NCBI GenBank assembly: GCA_000620205.1
Contig: JHVP01000001.1
Span: 620,001-684,000 of the forward strand
Reading direction: 5' to 3'
DNA length: 64,000 nt
From: Geodermatophilaceae bacterium URHA0031
GTDB lineage: Bacteria > Actinomycetota > Actinomycetes > Mycobacteriales > Geodermatophilaceae
Numbering within the stretch: the first letter of the stretch is position 1; each line of letters starts with the position of its first letter. Shown here piece by piece: positions 31,981 through 41,078 of the stretch. Position numbers and translations under genes: made by a program. Under the pieces are notes generated by a model. The model was not told the origin of the DNA, ran no database searches, and saw nothing but the letters and a program-made list of their open reading frames with translations.

Positions 31981-33851
31981 CAGACCCAGACCGGGCGGGT
32001 GGGGGCCGGCAGCCCGGTCTCCTCCTCGCAGCGGGCCAGCAGCTCCTCGATCGGCGGCCCCATGTCGAACACCGGCAGCTCGGCCGGCCGGTCGGCCCGC
32101 AGCTGGTCGCGCAGTGTCTCGGTCGCCGCGGCGTCGACCGTGCCGTCCTCGGCGAGCACCACGCCGTAGCGCCGGGCGCCGGACGCGGTGACCAGCCCGC
32201 GGTCGACCTCGAGCGCGACCAGCGAGGGCTCGCGCTCCAGCGGGTCACCCCAGCCGCCGCCACCCCAGGTGACGAAGTGCAGCACGTCGCCGGGGGCGAC
32301 CGGCACGTCGTGGCACTTGCTGGGCAGCACCCGGCGGGTGCCGTCGGGGTGGTCGATCCACTTGGTGCCGCGCGCTCCGGGGTGCCCGCCGTTGACGCCC
32401 CACGGGTAGGTGAGCCAGCGGTCGTCGTGGATGGCGATCGTGCCCGGCTCCTCGAAGACGTAGGCGACGTCGACGCCGTTGCCGCCGCGGTGCAGGCCGG
32501 GCCCGCCGGTGTCGGCGATCGTCTCCCACTTCTCGATCCGCAGCGGGTAGTAGGACTCCAGGTACTCGCACGGGATGTTGGTGAAGCTGGGCCACAGCGA
32601 GTGCCCGTCCGGGCCGTCGCCGAGCGGACGGCCGGGGATGCCGCCGAAGCCGATCGAGTACAGCTGGAACCACTCGCCCTTCCGGTCACCACCGGAGTAG
32701 TGCCCGGAGTACATGAAGTGCGGCGAGGAGGAGAAGCCGGCGGCGTTCAGCAGCGCCGGGTTGGTCTGCCCGAGCAGCCCGCCGAAGAGGTCGAAGACCC
32801 GGCCGATGCCGTGGTTGCGGCCGTTGAGCGAGGCCGGGTGCGCCGGCTTCCAGTACGAACCGTCCGGGATCGTGACGTCGACCAGCGGGTAGAACCCGTC
32901 GTTCCAGAGGATCTGCGGATCGGCCACGGTGATCATGTAGATCCCGAAGAACATCCGGGTCAGGTTCTCGTTGATGTAGTAGTTGATCGGCCCGTGCGCC
33001 TGCGGCGAGCTGCCGGTGAAGTCCAGGTGCACCGTGTCGCCGGTGCGGGTCAGCGACAGCGTCAGCTCGTAGGGGCCGTAGCCGACGCCGTCGTCGCAGA
33101 TGTAGTCGGTGAAGCTCAGCGTCCGGCCCTCCTCGAACACCATCGCCAGCAGCACCTTCATGGCGTCGAAGTTGCGCTGCAGCAGGGAGTCCAGGGCCGA
33201 GAGGTAGGTCGCCGTCCCGAAGCGCTCGCACATCTCCACCACCCGCCGGGACGCGGTGCGGCAGGCGGCCACCAGGCCGTTGAGGTCGGCGCGGTTCCAG
33301 TCCGGCATGCGGACCTGGTTGAGGATGATCCGCAGCGCGTCCTCGTTCGGCACGCCCTTCGCGTACAGCTTGAAGGGCGGGATCACGACGCCCTCCTCGT
33401 AGATGGTGCGGGCGTCGGTCGGCATGGACGACGGCGTCTTGCCCCCGACGTCGGACATGTGCCCGAACATCGCCGACCAGCCGACGACCCGGCCCTCGTG
33501 GAAGACCGGGACGACGACCAGCCAGTCGTTGGCGTGGCTGATCGCGGCACCGCAGGCGTACGGGTCGCTGGTCAGCAGCACGTCGCCCTCCTCGATGGTC
33601 CCGTCGAAGCCGTCGAGGAAGTCGGGGATGGACAGCCCGAACTGGCCCACGACCATCTTCCCGTCGGGGTCGGCGATCAGCGGGAACTCGTCGTGCTGCT
33701 CGCGGATGCCCGGGCTCAGCGCGGTGCGGAAGAGCACCTCGTCCATCTCGTAGCGGGCGTTGCGCAGCCCGTTCTCGATCAGGTCGAGGGTCACCGGGTC
33801 GACGTCGGACCGTTCGACGCTGCCGGTCGCGGTCTCGATGATCCGTGCCAT
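31980..33851 (-). CDS. hyuB: Hydantoinase B/oxoprolinase family protein
   Basis: This 623-residue subunit has the HyuB hallmarks DPVTLDLIENGLRNARYEMD at the N-terminus, FPLIADPDGKMVVGQFGLS, LTSDPYACGAAISHANDW (metal-binding), DFTGSSPQAHGPINYY and GGGGWGDPLEREP at the C-terminus. It works with HyuA as an ATP-dependent cyclic amide hydrolase or, in some relatives, a carboxylase. It lies 3 bp after hyuA and overlaps the downstream amidase gene. The length is normal for the family. The exact substrate (N-methylhydantoin, 5-oxoproline, lactam) cannot be fixed from sequence alone. Confidence 0.93.
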   Translation of the reverse strand: MARIIETATGSVERSDVDPVTLDLIENGLRNARYEMDEVLFRTALSPGIREQHDEFPLIADPDGKMVVGQFGLSIPDFLDGFDGTIEEGDVLLTSDPYACGAAISHANDWLVVVPVFHEGRVVGWSAMFGHMSDVGGKTPSSMPTDARTIYEEGVVIPPFKLYAKGVPNEDALRIILNQVRMPDWNRADLNGLVAACRTASRRVVEMCERFGTATYLSALDSLLQRNFDAMKVLLAMVFEEGRTLSFTDYICDDGVGYGPYELTLSLTRTGDTVHLDFTGSSPQAHGPINYYINENLTRMFFGIYMITVADPQILWNDGFYPLVDVTIPDGSYWKPAHPASLNGRNHGIGRVFDLFGGLLGQTNPALLNAAGFSSSPHFMYSGHYSGGDRKGEWFQLYSIGFGGIPGRPLGDGPDGHSLWPSFTNIPCEYLESYYPLRIEKWETIADTGGPGLHRGGNGVDVAYVFEEPGTIAIHDDRWLTYPWGVNGGHPGARGTKWIDHPDGTRRVLPSKCHDVPVAPGDVLHFVTWGGGGWGDPLEREPSLVALEVDRGLVTASGARRYGVVLAEDGTVDAAATETLRDQLRADRPAELPVFDMGPPIEELLARCEEETGLPAPTRPVWV

Positions 33852-33854
33852 GGG

Positions 33855-35918
33855 TCAGCCCTCCACAGGGGTGATCAGCAAGCTGCCGGCGGCGTGCACG
33901 GTGGCCACGTGCCCGGGCAGCACGAGGGTGGTGGAGTCCATCTCGGTGACGATCGCCGGACCGGGGACGACGTCCCCGGCCCGCAGCCGGGCGCGGTCGT
34001 AGACCACCGCGGGCACGTGCTCGCCCCCGACGTAGACGGTGTGGTCGCCGACCTCCGCCGCGACCGGGTCGCCGTCCCCGGCCGGCAGCGCGACCGGCGC
34101 GACGTCGGGTGCGGGTCCGGTGACCGTCGCCCGGGCGTTGACCAGCTCGTGGTCCACGCCGAGCAGGAAGGAGAAGAGCCGGTCGTGCTCGGCGTCGAAG
34201 GCCTCCCCCAGCCGGGTCAGCGCCGCGTCGGCGTCGGCGAGCCAGCCGGCGTCGACGTCGACCGGGATCTCGAAGCCCTGACCGTGGTAGCGGACGTCGA
34301 CCTGGTAGCCGACCGTCTGCTCCTCGCGCGGCACCCCCTGGACGGCGAGCCGCTCGCCGGCGTCCTCGGCCAGCTCCTGGAGCACGGTGGCCAGGTCGCC
34401 ACCGGTCAGGTCGGCGAACCGGCGCAGCACGGTGCGCGCCGACTCGTCGCGGCGGCTGGTGGTGGCGTCGCCGAGCGCGCACAGCAGCCCCGGCCCGGGT
34501 GGCACGATCACCGGCCAGGCGCCGGTGAGCCGGCCCAGCGCGTTGGCGTGCAGCGGGCCGGCACCGCCGAAGGCGACCAGCGCGAAGTCGCGGGGGTCGA
34601 ACCCCTGCTGCACCGAGACCAGCCGGAGCCCGCCGAGCATGTTCTCGTTGACGATGTCGATGATCCCGGCGGCGGCCGCCTCCGCCGACTCCAGCCCCAT
34701 CGCCTCGGCGACCTTGGAGACCGCGGCGCGGGAGGCCTCGACGTCCAGGGTGATCTCGCCGCCGGCCAGCGTGGTCGGCAGGTACCCGAGGACGACGTTG
34801 GCGTCCGTGACGGTGGGCTCGACCCCGCCCTTGCCGTAGGCGGCCGGGCCGGGGTCGGCGCCGGCGGACTGCGGGCCGACCCGCAGCGCCCTGGTCAGCT
34901 CCGGCACGTGCGCGATCGACCCGCCGCCGGCGCCCACCGTGCGGACGTCGACGCTGGAGGCGCGGACCGCCAGGTCGCCGACCTTCGTCTCCCGGCCGAT
35001 CCGCGGGTGCAGGTCCTGCACCAGGCCGACGTCGGTGGAGGTGCCGCCCATGTCGAAGGTGATCAGGTCGCGGTGGCCGGCCTGCTCGGCGACCCAGACG
35101 GCGCCGGTCACCCCGCCCGCCGGGCCGGACAGCAGCATGGTGACCGGGGCGCCGATCGCCGCGCCCGCGGACTGCAGGCCGCCGTCGCTGCGCAGGATGG
35201 CCAGCTCCCCGGCCACCCCGCCGGAGCGCAGCTGGTCGGCCAGCGTGGTGACGTACTTCTTCACCTGGGGCTGCACGTAGCCGTTGGCGACCGTGGTCAG
35301 CGTGCGCTCGTACTCGCGCAGCTCGGGCAGCACGTCGGAGGACAGCGACACCGGGGCGCCGGGCAGCAGCTCGGCCGCGAGCTCGCCGATCCGCCGCTCG
35401 TGGGCCGGGTCGGCGAAGGAGTTGATCAGGCTCACCGCGAGCGCCTGGACGCCGCGGCCCTGCAGCTTGGTGAGCTGCGCGCGGACGTCGTCCTCATCGA
35501 GCGCGCGGACGACGGAGCCGTCGCTGGCGATCCGTTCGTCGACCTCCACGGTGTTCTGCAGCGCGGCCAGCGGCTCGGGCTTGGGCCAGATGATCCAGCC
35601 GGCCAGCCCACCGGGCACGAAGGACCGGGCGATCTGCAGCACCTGCCGGAAGCCCCGGGTGGTGACCAGGCCGACGGTGGCGCCCTTGCCCTCGAGGATC
35701 GCGTTGGTGGCCACGGTCGTGCCGTGCAGCACCGAGGCGACCTCGGACAGGTCGATCCCGGCCTCGGCGCAGGCCTTGCCGATGCCGGTCAGCACACCGA
35801 CCGACTGGTCGGCCGGGGTGGAGGCGGTCTTGGCCCGCCAGGTGCGGCCGCTGCCCTCCTCGACCAGCAGGACGTCGGTGAAGGTGCCGCCGACGTCGAC
35901 TCCGAGCCGGTAGCTCAT
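33855..35918 (-). CDS. hyuA: Hydantoinase/oxoprolinase A family protein
   Basis: This 687-residue ATP-binding subunit has the N-terminal phosphate motif GVDVGGTFTDVLLVEE, HGTTVATNAILEGKGA near residue 58, LSGPAGGVTGA and FDMGGTSTDVG near 290-305 (ASKHA-type ATPase signatures), and GAGGGSIAH. It phosphorylates the cyclic substrate for ring opening by HyuB. The ATG at 35918 follows AGAGGAGA and gives the canonical N-terminus. It is the first enzyme gene of the minus-strand operon, 38 bp after the GntR gene, with which it is probably co-transcribed. Confidence 0.94.
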   Translation of the reverse strand: MSYRLGVDVGGTFTDVLLVEEGSGRTWRAKTASTPADQSVGVLTGIGKACAEAGIDLSEVASVLHGTTVATNAILEGKGATVGLVTTRGFRQVLQIARSFVPGGLAGWIIWPKPEPLAALQNTVEVDERIASDGSVVRALDEDDVRAQLTKLQGRGVQALAVSLINSFADPAHERRIGELAAELLPGAPVSLSSDVLPELREYERTLTTVANGYVQPQVKKYVTTLADQLRSGGVAGELAILRSDGGLQSAGAAIGAPVTMLLSGPAGGVTGAVWVAEQAGHRDLITFDMGGTSTDVGLVQDLHPRIGRETKVGDLAVRASSVDVRTVGAGGGSIAHVPELTRALRVGPQSAGADPGPAAYGKGGVEPTVTDANVVLGYLPTTLAGGEITLDVEASRAAVSKVAEAMGLESAEAAAAGIIDIVNENMLGGLRLVSVQQGFDPRDFALVAFGGAGPLHANALGRLTGAWPVIVPPGPGLLCALGDATTSRRDESARTVLRRFADLTGGDLATVLQELAEDAGERLAVQGVPREEQTVGYQVDVRYHGQGFEIPVDVDAGWLADADAALTRLGEAFDAEHDRLFSFLLGVDHELVNARATVTGPAPDVAPVALPAGDGDPVAAEVGDHTVYVGGEHVPAVVYDRARLRAGDVVPGPAIVTEMDSTTLVLPGHVATVHAAGSLLITPVEG

Positions 35919-35956
35919 GGGGTCTCCTCTCCTCGGATGCGGTCGGTGCTGCAGGT

Positions 35957-36604
35957 TCAGACGGGCCGGGCCGCCCCGGCGACCATGACGGCCCGCGCGT
36001 TGTGGATGTGCGCGGTCATCACGGCCCGGGCCCACTCCGGGTCGCCGGCCCGCAGCGCGGCGACGATCTCGGCGTGGTGGGCCAGGCTGCGGTGCAGGGA
36101 GGCCGCGTCGTAGGCGTGGAAGTTCCGCGCGACCAGCGGCGAGTGGACGGCGCCGGCCAGCGCGGTGGCGAGCGCCGGCGCGGCCGCCAGCTCGACGAGC
36201 CGGCCGTGGAAGGCGCGGTTGAGCGGCACCAGCCCGTCGAGGTCCCGGTCGCCGAGGTCGACCATCTCCGCGGCCAGCTCCTCGAGGGCGTCGAGGTCGG
36301 CCGCCGAGGCGTGCGGGACGGCGAGGGCGGTCAGCTGCGGCTCGAGCAACGACCGCAGCGCGAAGACCCCCTCCAGCTCGTCGACGGTCCAGCTGGCCAC
36401 CCGCGCGCCGCGGTTGGGGACCAGCTCGACCAGACCCTCGGCGGCGAGCCGGCTCAGCGCCTCGCGCACCGGCGTGCGGCTGACCCCCAGCCGCTCGGCG
36501 AGCTCCACCTCGCCGAGCCGCGCCCCGGCCGGGAGCGCGCCGCGGAGGATGTCCTCGCGGAGCGTGTCGAGCGCCCGCTCGGCGGACGTCAACGACCGTG
36601 TCAC
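35957..36604 (-). CDS. GntR/FadR-family transcriptional regulator
   Basis: This 215-residue regulator has an N-terminal winged helix (LDTLREDILRGALPAGARL, VELAERLGVSRTPVREALSR) and a C-terminal all-helical FCD ligand domain from about 75, with metal-type residues in LNRAFHGRLVE and AHHAEIVAAL. It heads the hydantoinase operon and is divergent from an isocitrate-lyase-like gene. Two operator-like sites lie in the 105-bp gap, so it probably represses both directions until a pathway metabolite binds. Confidence 0.93.
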   Translation of the reverse strand: MTRSLTSAERALDTLREDILRGALPAGARLGEVELAERLGVSRTPVREALSRLAAEGLVELVPNRGARVASWTVDELEGVFALRSLLEPQLTALAVPHASAADLDALEELAAEMVDLGDRDLDGLVPLNRAFHGRLVELAAAPALATALAGAVHSPLVARNFHAYDAASLHRSLAHHAEIVAALRAGDPEWARAVMTAHIHNARAVMVAGAARPV

Positions 36605-36624
36605 AGCTCACACCCCTTCGCGGA

Positions 36625-36697
36625 TTGCATGCAACATAGGGCCGCTGCGCTTTCCTGGACAAGCCCTCCTGCGTAGGTTCTCGACTACTGCATACAA
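36625..36697. promoter_or_regulatory. Two candidate GntR operators in divergent region
   Basis: Site 1 is TTGCATGCAA, a perfect palindrome at 36625-36634, 20 bp from the gntR start. Site 2 is CTGCATACAA at 36688-36697, 12 bp from the start of the lyase gene. They match at 8 of 10 positions and both resemble the TTGNATNCAA pattern of FadR/VanR-type GntR proteins. The spacing between centres is 63 bp, about six helical turns, suitable for looping or dual repression. Confidence 0.7.
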
Positions 36698-36709
36698 GAG
36701 GGGGCCGTC

Positions 36710-37600
36710 ATGGGAGACCTGCTGGGACACCGCCGTCCGTCACCGGGAGCCGCGCTGCGCGCGCTGCTGGCCCGCCCGGAGCCGCTCATGGCACCGGGGG
36801 CCTACGACGGCCTCTCCGCCCGGTTGGTCGAGCAGGCGGGCTTCGACGCCGTCTACATGACCGGGTTCGGGACGACGGCCTCGCTGATCGGCCGGCCCGA
36901 CGTGGGTCTGCTGACCGGCTCGGAGATGGTCGACAACGCCCGGCGGATCGTCTCCGCCGTCGACGTGCCGGTCATCGCCGACGCCGACACCGGGTACGGC
37001 AACGCGATCAACGTGGTGCGCACCGTGCAGCTGTTCGAGCAGGCAGGGGTCGCCGGGCTGCAGCTCGAGGACCAGGTCGCGCCGAAGAAGTGCGGGCACA
37101 TGAGCGGCAAGGAGGTGATCGGCACCGCCGAGATGGTGGGCAAGCTGGAGGCCGCCGTCGCCGCCCGGCGGGACCCGGACCTGGTGGTCATCGCCCGCAC
37201 CGACGCCGTCGCGGTGTCCGGCGTCGACGACGCCGTCGCCCGCGGACGCGCCTACGCCGACGCCGGGGCCGACGTGCTGTTCGTCGAGGCGCCGACGTCC
37301 GCCGACGACGTGGCGCGGGTCGCCGGCGAACTCGCCGGGGTCGCGCCGCTGGTCTTCAACTGGGCCGAGGGCGGCCGGACCCCGCCGCTGCCGCTGAGCC
37401 GGATCGCCGAGCTCGGGTTCTCCCTGGTCATCTACCCGATCGGCACGCTGCTGGCGGCCACCGCCGGGATGCGCGCGCTGCTGGCCACGCTGCGGGCCGA
37501 CGGCGTCCCGTCGCTGGGCGGGCTGCCCGCCTTCGACGAGTTCACCGACCTGGTCGGGCTGCCCGAGGTGCAGCAGCTGGAGCAGCGGTTCCGCGGCTGA
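36710..37600 (+). CDS. Isocitrate lyase/PEP mutase family protein
   Basis: This 296-residue TIM-barrel enzyme has the magnesium-binding DADTGYGN (D91, D93), LEDQ at 119-122 and KKCGHM at 126-131, whose cysteine is the general acid in isocitrate-lyase-type C-C cleaving enzymes rather than PEP mutase. Candidate activities are 2-methylisocitrate lyase, dimethylmalate lyase or oxaloacetate decarboxylase. GAGGGGG precedes the ATG. It is divergent from the GntR-hydantoinase operon and probably co-regulated through the shared operators. Its link to the hydantoinase pathway is not obvious. Confidence 0.88.
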   Translation: MGDLLGHRRPSPGAALRALLARPEPLMAPGAYDGLSARLVEQAGFDAVYMTGFGTTASLIGRPDVGLLTGSEMVDNARRIVSAVDVPVIADADTGYGNAINVVRTVQLFEQAGVAGLQLEDQVAPKKCGHMSGKEVIGTAEMVGKLEAAVAARRDPDLVVIARTDAVAVSGVDDAVARGRAYADAGADVLFVEAPTSADDVARVAGELAGVAPLVFNWAEGGRTPPLPLSRIAELGFSLVIYPIGTLLAATAGMRALLATLRADGVPSLGGLPAFDEFTDLVGLPEVQQLEQRFRG

Positions 37601-37616
37601 CGCCGACCGGCCGGGG

Positions 37617-39401
37617 TCAGCCCGAGCCCGACCCCGGCCACGGCTGCTCGGCGAAGATGCCCAGCTGCGTGCTGCAGGCGCGGTCGTCGGCCAGCTCCTG
37701 CGGCCGGAAGTAGATGGTCGAGGCGGTGACGTCGTCGCCGAAGGCCTGCGGCGTGTCGCCGGCGGTGCTCCCGGCGAGGACCGCGGGGTCCGCCGACGGC
37801 GCGATGGAGAAGCGGACGACCCGGGTGAACTGGCAGTCCGCCCCCACCGACTCGATGCTGAACTCGGTCGGCGGGCGCTTCGTGCCGCGCACGATGTTGT
37901 CCAGCCCGCCGGCGCCGGTCGAACCCTCCACCAGGTCGATCGCGCCGTCGCCGTCCTGCACGTCGTCGCTGTCGTTCTGCGCGTGCACGTGCCCGGACAC
38001 CGTCTCCCGGACCACCCCGGGCAGCTCATCGCGCACCGCCTCGGCAGCGACCGGCTCGTGCACCGCGAAGACGTCGACCGGCGCGGCCCCGGCGGTGGTG
38101 TCGCCGTCGGCAGGTGCGGCCGACGTCGCCGTCCCGTCGGCCGCCGTCTCCTTGCCGCCGACCGCGTCGGCCACAGCCTCCTGCTCCAGCGGGTCGGTCA
38201 CCGAGGTGTCGTCGGCGCCGTAGGGCCCGGACGCGCCGTACACCCGCGGGTCGCTGAGCCCGGCGATCCGCAGGCCGTAGGCCTGGACCACCCCCGCGGT
38301 CACCGCGTAGCCGTCGTCGGTGGCCGTCTTGGTCCCCAGGACGACGACGCCGGGGACGGTCCGCATGATGTCCACCGTCGCCGGGGAGTCGTGGTTGCCG
38401 GCGATCCACAGCATCGGCGTGGTCGCGGTGACCGCCCGGATGCCGTCGAGGTAGGCCGGCGTGAGCTCCTCGCGGGTGCCGAACTCGCTCTCGTCGCCGG
38501 TGTTGATGATCAGGTCGACGCCGTAGTTGGTGGCGTACTGGGCGACCAGCGGGTAGTTCGCCGCCAGGTGCATGTCGGAGATGACCATGATCTGCAGCGC
38601 GGTCTCCGGCGTCCGGTCGTCGATCTGGGCCTGCAGCGCGGCCTGGATGCCGACCACCGAGCCCAGCACGTCCAGCGCCTTGGACTGCTGCGAGTAGTAC
38701 TGGGACAGCTGGCCGGGGAACAGCTGCGCGGCGGCGAGGCTGCCCGTGAGCCGGGAGTCACGCACCCACCCGGGGTTGTAGCTCAGCACGCCGTAGCCGG
38801 CGACGGCGAGGGTGACGAGCGCCGCCGCGCCGGCTCCCACCGCCCGGCGGCGCAGCTCGTGCGGCCGCCGTGGCCGGCCGCGCAGGTAGCGGACCGACAT
38901 GCCCAGCGCCGCGGCCACCGCGAGCCCGATCGCCAGCCCGAGCAGCAGCTCGCCGACCAGCCAGGTGGCGATCCGGGGCACCTGCGCCGTGAAGTCGGCC
39001 TGCAGCCGCTGCACGAAGCCGGGCAGGTCACCGGCGGCCAGCCGGGTGAGCTCCAGGACGTCGACGTCCTCCGGGCTCACGTGCACACCGAACGGCACCG
39101 CGCTGACCTGCGGGAACTCCCAGCTGCCGAGGGTGGTGTCGGCGGAGAGCCCGGGCCGGGTGAACAGCGAGCCCTGCACCTCGAAGGGCACGCCCTGCAC
39201 GGTCGCGTGGTAGGGGAAGGCCTGCAGCAGCGCAGCCGCCGACAGCAGCGGCAGGGCCAGCCGGAACAGCCAGCGCAGCGCGAGCTCCAGCAACCGCTCC
39301 AGCACGCGGCCGGCGCGGCGGGCCGCCCGGCGGGCGCGGGCGGCGCGGGTCTCCGGGAAGGGGAGCGCCAACTGCTCTGCGTCGTCCGGGGTGCGTGCCA
39401 T
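37617..39401 (-). CDS. Membrane-anchored metallophosphoesterase
   Basis: This 594-residue protein has an N-terminal basic region, a first transmembrane helix at about 40-60 (LFRLALPLLSAAALLQAF), a non-cytoplasmic segment, two more helices at about 140-165 and 185-205, and then a calcineurin-like phosphoesterase domain with VISDMHLA, INTGDESEFG, AGNHDSP and SGHVHA. An insert rich in Ala/Asp/Thr (about 420-460) separates the metal motifs. The C-terminal domain contains two cysteines (DCQF, ACST). It is probably an outward-facing phosphoesterase. It converges on the lyase gene (16-bp gap). Substrate unknown. Confidence 0.85.
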   Translation of the reverse strand: MARTPDDAEQLALPFPETRAARARRAARRAGRVLERLLELALRWLFRLALPLLSAAALLQAFPYHATVQGVPFEVQGSLFTRPGLSADTTLGSWEFPQVSAVPFGVHVSPEDVDVLELTRLAAGDLPGFVQRLQADFTAQVPRIATWLVGELLLGLAIGLAVAAALGMSVRYLRGRPRRPHELRRRAVGAGAAALVTLAVAGYGVLSYNPGWVRDSRLTGSLAAAQLFPGQLSQYYSQQSKALDVLGSVVGIQAALQAQIDDRTPETALQIMVISDMHLAANYPLVAQYATNYGVDLIINTGDESEFGTREELTPAYLDGIRAVTATTPMLWIAGNHDSPATVDIMRTVPGVVVLGTKTATDDGYAVTAGVVQAYGLRIAGLSDPRVYGASGPYGADDTSVTDPLEQEAVADAVGGKETAADGTATSAAPADGDTTAGAAPVDVFAVHEPVAAEAVRDELPGVVRETVSGHVHAQNDSDDVQDGDGAIDLVEGSTGAGGLDNIVRGTKRPPTEFSIESVGADCQFTRVVRFSIAPSADPAVLAGSTAGDTPQAFGDDVTASTIYFRPQELADDRACSTQLGIFAEQPWPGSGSG

Positions 39402-39520
39402 CGCCGCACATGATCCCAGCCGGCTCCCCGGACCGGCGTACCGGAAGGGGTGGTGCTCGCACGGGGACCGGGAGCAGCATCCCCGGCGGGACCTCGCCGA
39501 GCCGGAGAGGAGCGGTCGCC

Positions 39521-39802
39521 ATGGCGGTGTACGTCTACCGCTGCGTCGAGCACGGGGTGCTCGAGGTGGTCGCCCCGATCGGCACCGCACCGACCACGGC
39601 GACCTGCCCGGACTGCACCGGCACCGCGACCCGGGTGTTCACCGCCCCGCGGCTGTCGCTCGGCTCGGCGCCGGCCCGCGCGCTGCTGGACCGCACCGGA
39701 CGCAGCGCGGACTCCCCCGACGTCGTCGCCCGGCCGCCGTCGCCGGGCCGCCCGCCGGCCGCGCCGCGCAACCCCGCGCTCGCGCGACTCCCCCGCCCCT
39801 GA
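39521..39802 (+). CDS. fmdB: FmdB-family zinc ribbon protein
   Basis: This 93-residue protein begins with AVYVYRCVEHGVLEV and has CPDC at about 34-37, the FmdB-type zinc ribbon. The first knuckle is C-x2-H (CVEH) instead of C-x2-C, so zinc may be held by three Cys and one His. The C-terminal half is Pro/Arg/Ala-rich and probably disordered. FmdB was named for its role in formamidase regulation in Methylophilus. Here it is 13 bp upstream of a formamidase gene, supporting co-function. GGAG precedes the ATG. Confidence 0.85.
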   Translation: MAVYVYRCVEHGVLEVVAPIGTAPTTATCPDCTGTATRVFTAPRLSLGSAPARALLDRTGRSADSPDVVARPPSPGRPPAAPRNPALARLPRP

Positions 39803-39815
39803 CCCGGAGGCCGCC

Positions 39816-41069
39816 ATGCCCGAGCTCGTCTTCCCGCTCGACTCCAGCAAGCGGTTCACCGACCAGGAGCTCATCGGGCACAACCGCTGGCACCCCGACA
39901 TCCCACCGGCGGTGACGGTCCGCCCGGGCGACGTCTTCCGGGTGCACTGCCGCGAGTGGTTCGACGGGGCCATCCACAACGACGACTCCGCCGACGACGT
40001 CCGGGACGCGCCGCTGTCGACGGTGCACGTGCTCAGCGGGCCGATCGCCGTGGAGGGCGCCGAGCCCGGGGACCTGCTGCTGGTCGACATCGTCGACGTC
40101 GGACCGATCCCGCAGGAGGACTCCGGGCCGCTGGCCGGCCAGGGCTGGGGTTACACCGGCATCTTCCCGAAGCAGAACGGCGGCGGGTTCCTCACCGACC
40201 AGTTCCCGGACGCCTACAAGGCGATCTGGGACTTCCGCGGTCAGACGGCCACCTCGCGGCACGTGCCCGGCGTCTCCTACACCGGGATCGTCCACCCCGG
40301 GTTGATGGGGACCGCGCCCTCGGCGGACCTGCTGGCGCGGTGGAACCGGCGGGAGGGTGCGCTGATCGCCACCGACCCGGACCGGGTGCCGCCGCTGGCG
40401 CTGCCGCCGCTGCCGCAGGACGCCGTCCTCGGCTCGCTGTCCGGCGCGGACTTCGACCGGGTGGCGGCCGAGGCGGCCCGGACCGCACCGCCGCGGGAGA
40501 ACGGCGGCAACCAGGACATCAAGAACTTCAGCCGTGGGACCCGGGTCTTCTACCCGGTCTTCGTGCCCGGGGCGAACCTGTCGATGGGCGACCTGCACTT
40601 CTCCCAGGGCGACGGCGAGATCACCTTCTGCGGCGCGATCGAGATGGGCGGTTTCCTCGACCTGCACGTCGACCTGATCAAGGGCGGGATGGAGACCTAC
40701 GGGGTGGCGGAGAACGCCGTCTTCATGCCCGGCAACGTCGAACCGCGCTACGAGCGGTGGCTGGCGTTCTCGGGCACGTCGGTGACGCTGGACGGCGAGC
40801 AGCGGTACCTGGACTCCGACCTGTCCTACCAGCGGGCCTGCCTGCACGCGATCGACTACCTGAGCAAGTTCGGCTGGAGCCGGGAGCAGGCGTACCTGCT
40901 GCTCGGGTCGGCACCGATCGAGGGGCGGCTGTCCGGGGTGGTCGACATCCCCAACTCGTGCGCCACGGTGTACATCCCGACCGGCATCTTCGACATCGAC
41001 GTGACCCCGTCCGCGGCCGGGCCGGCGCGCATCGACCCGGGGCAGGGCGCGCCGCACTCGTCGTTCTGA
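39816..41069 (+). CDS. fmdA: Formamidase/acetamidase
   Basis: This 417-residue FmdA/AmdA-family protein hydrolyses formamide or short-chain amides to acid and ammonia. Family motifs include RVHCREWFDGAIHNDD, GAEPGDLLLVDI, WGYTGIF, HPGLMGTAPS, NGGNQDIKNFSRGTRVFYPV and LHFSQGDGEITFCGAIEMGG. The length matches the family. The ATG follows CGGAGG by 5 nt and the gene is 13 bp after fmdB. With the nearby hydantoinase cluster it adds to a nitrogen-scavenging theme. Confidence 0.95.
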   Translation: MPELVFPLDSSKRFTDQELIGHNRWHPDIPPAVTVRPGDVFRVHCREWFDGAIHNDDSADDVRDAPLSTVHVLSGPIAVEGAEPGDLLLVDIVDVGPIPQEDSGPLAGQGWGYTGIFPKQNGGGFLTDQFPDAYKAIWDFRGQTATSRHVPGVSYTGIVHPGLMGTAPSADLLARWNRREGALIATDPDRVPPLALPPLPQDAVLGSLSGADFDRVAAEAARTAPPRENGGNQDIKNFSRGTRVFYPVFVPGANLSMGDLHFSQGDGEITFCGAIEMGGFLDLHVDLIKGGMETYGVAENAVFMPGNVEPRYERWLAFSGTSVTLDGEQRYLDSDLSYQRACLHAIDYLSKFGWSREQAYLLLGSAPIEGRLSGVVDIPNSCATVYIPTGIFDIDVTPSAAGPARIDPGQGAPHSSF

Positions 41070-41078
41070 GCGGTGCAC

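Noticed and set aside
32277..36113. A very long open frame on the plus strand opposite the hydantoinase genes (over 1200 codons).
   Set aside because: It is antisense to clearly conserved HyuA/HyuB, its translation is low-complexity and rich in Arg/Gly/Val/His, and it has no recognisable motif. High GC suppresses stop codons.
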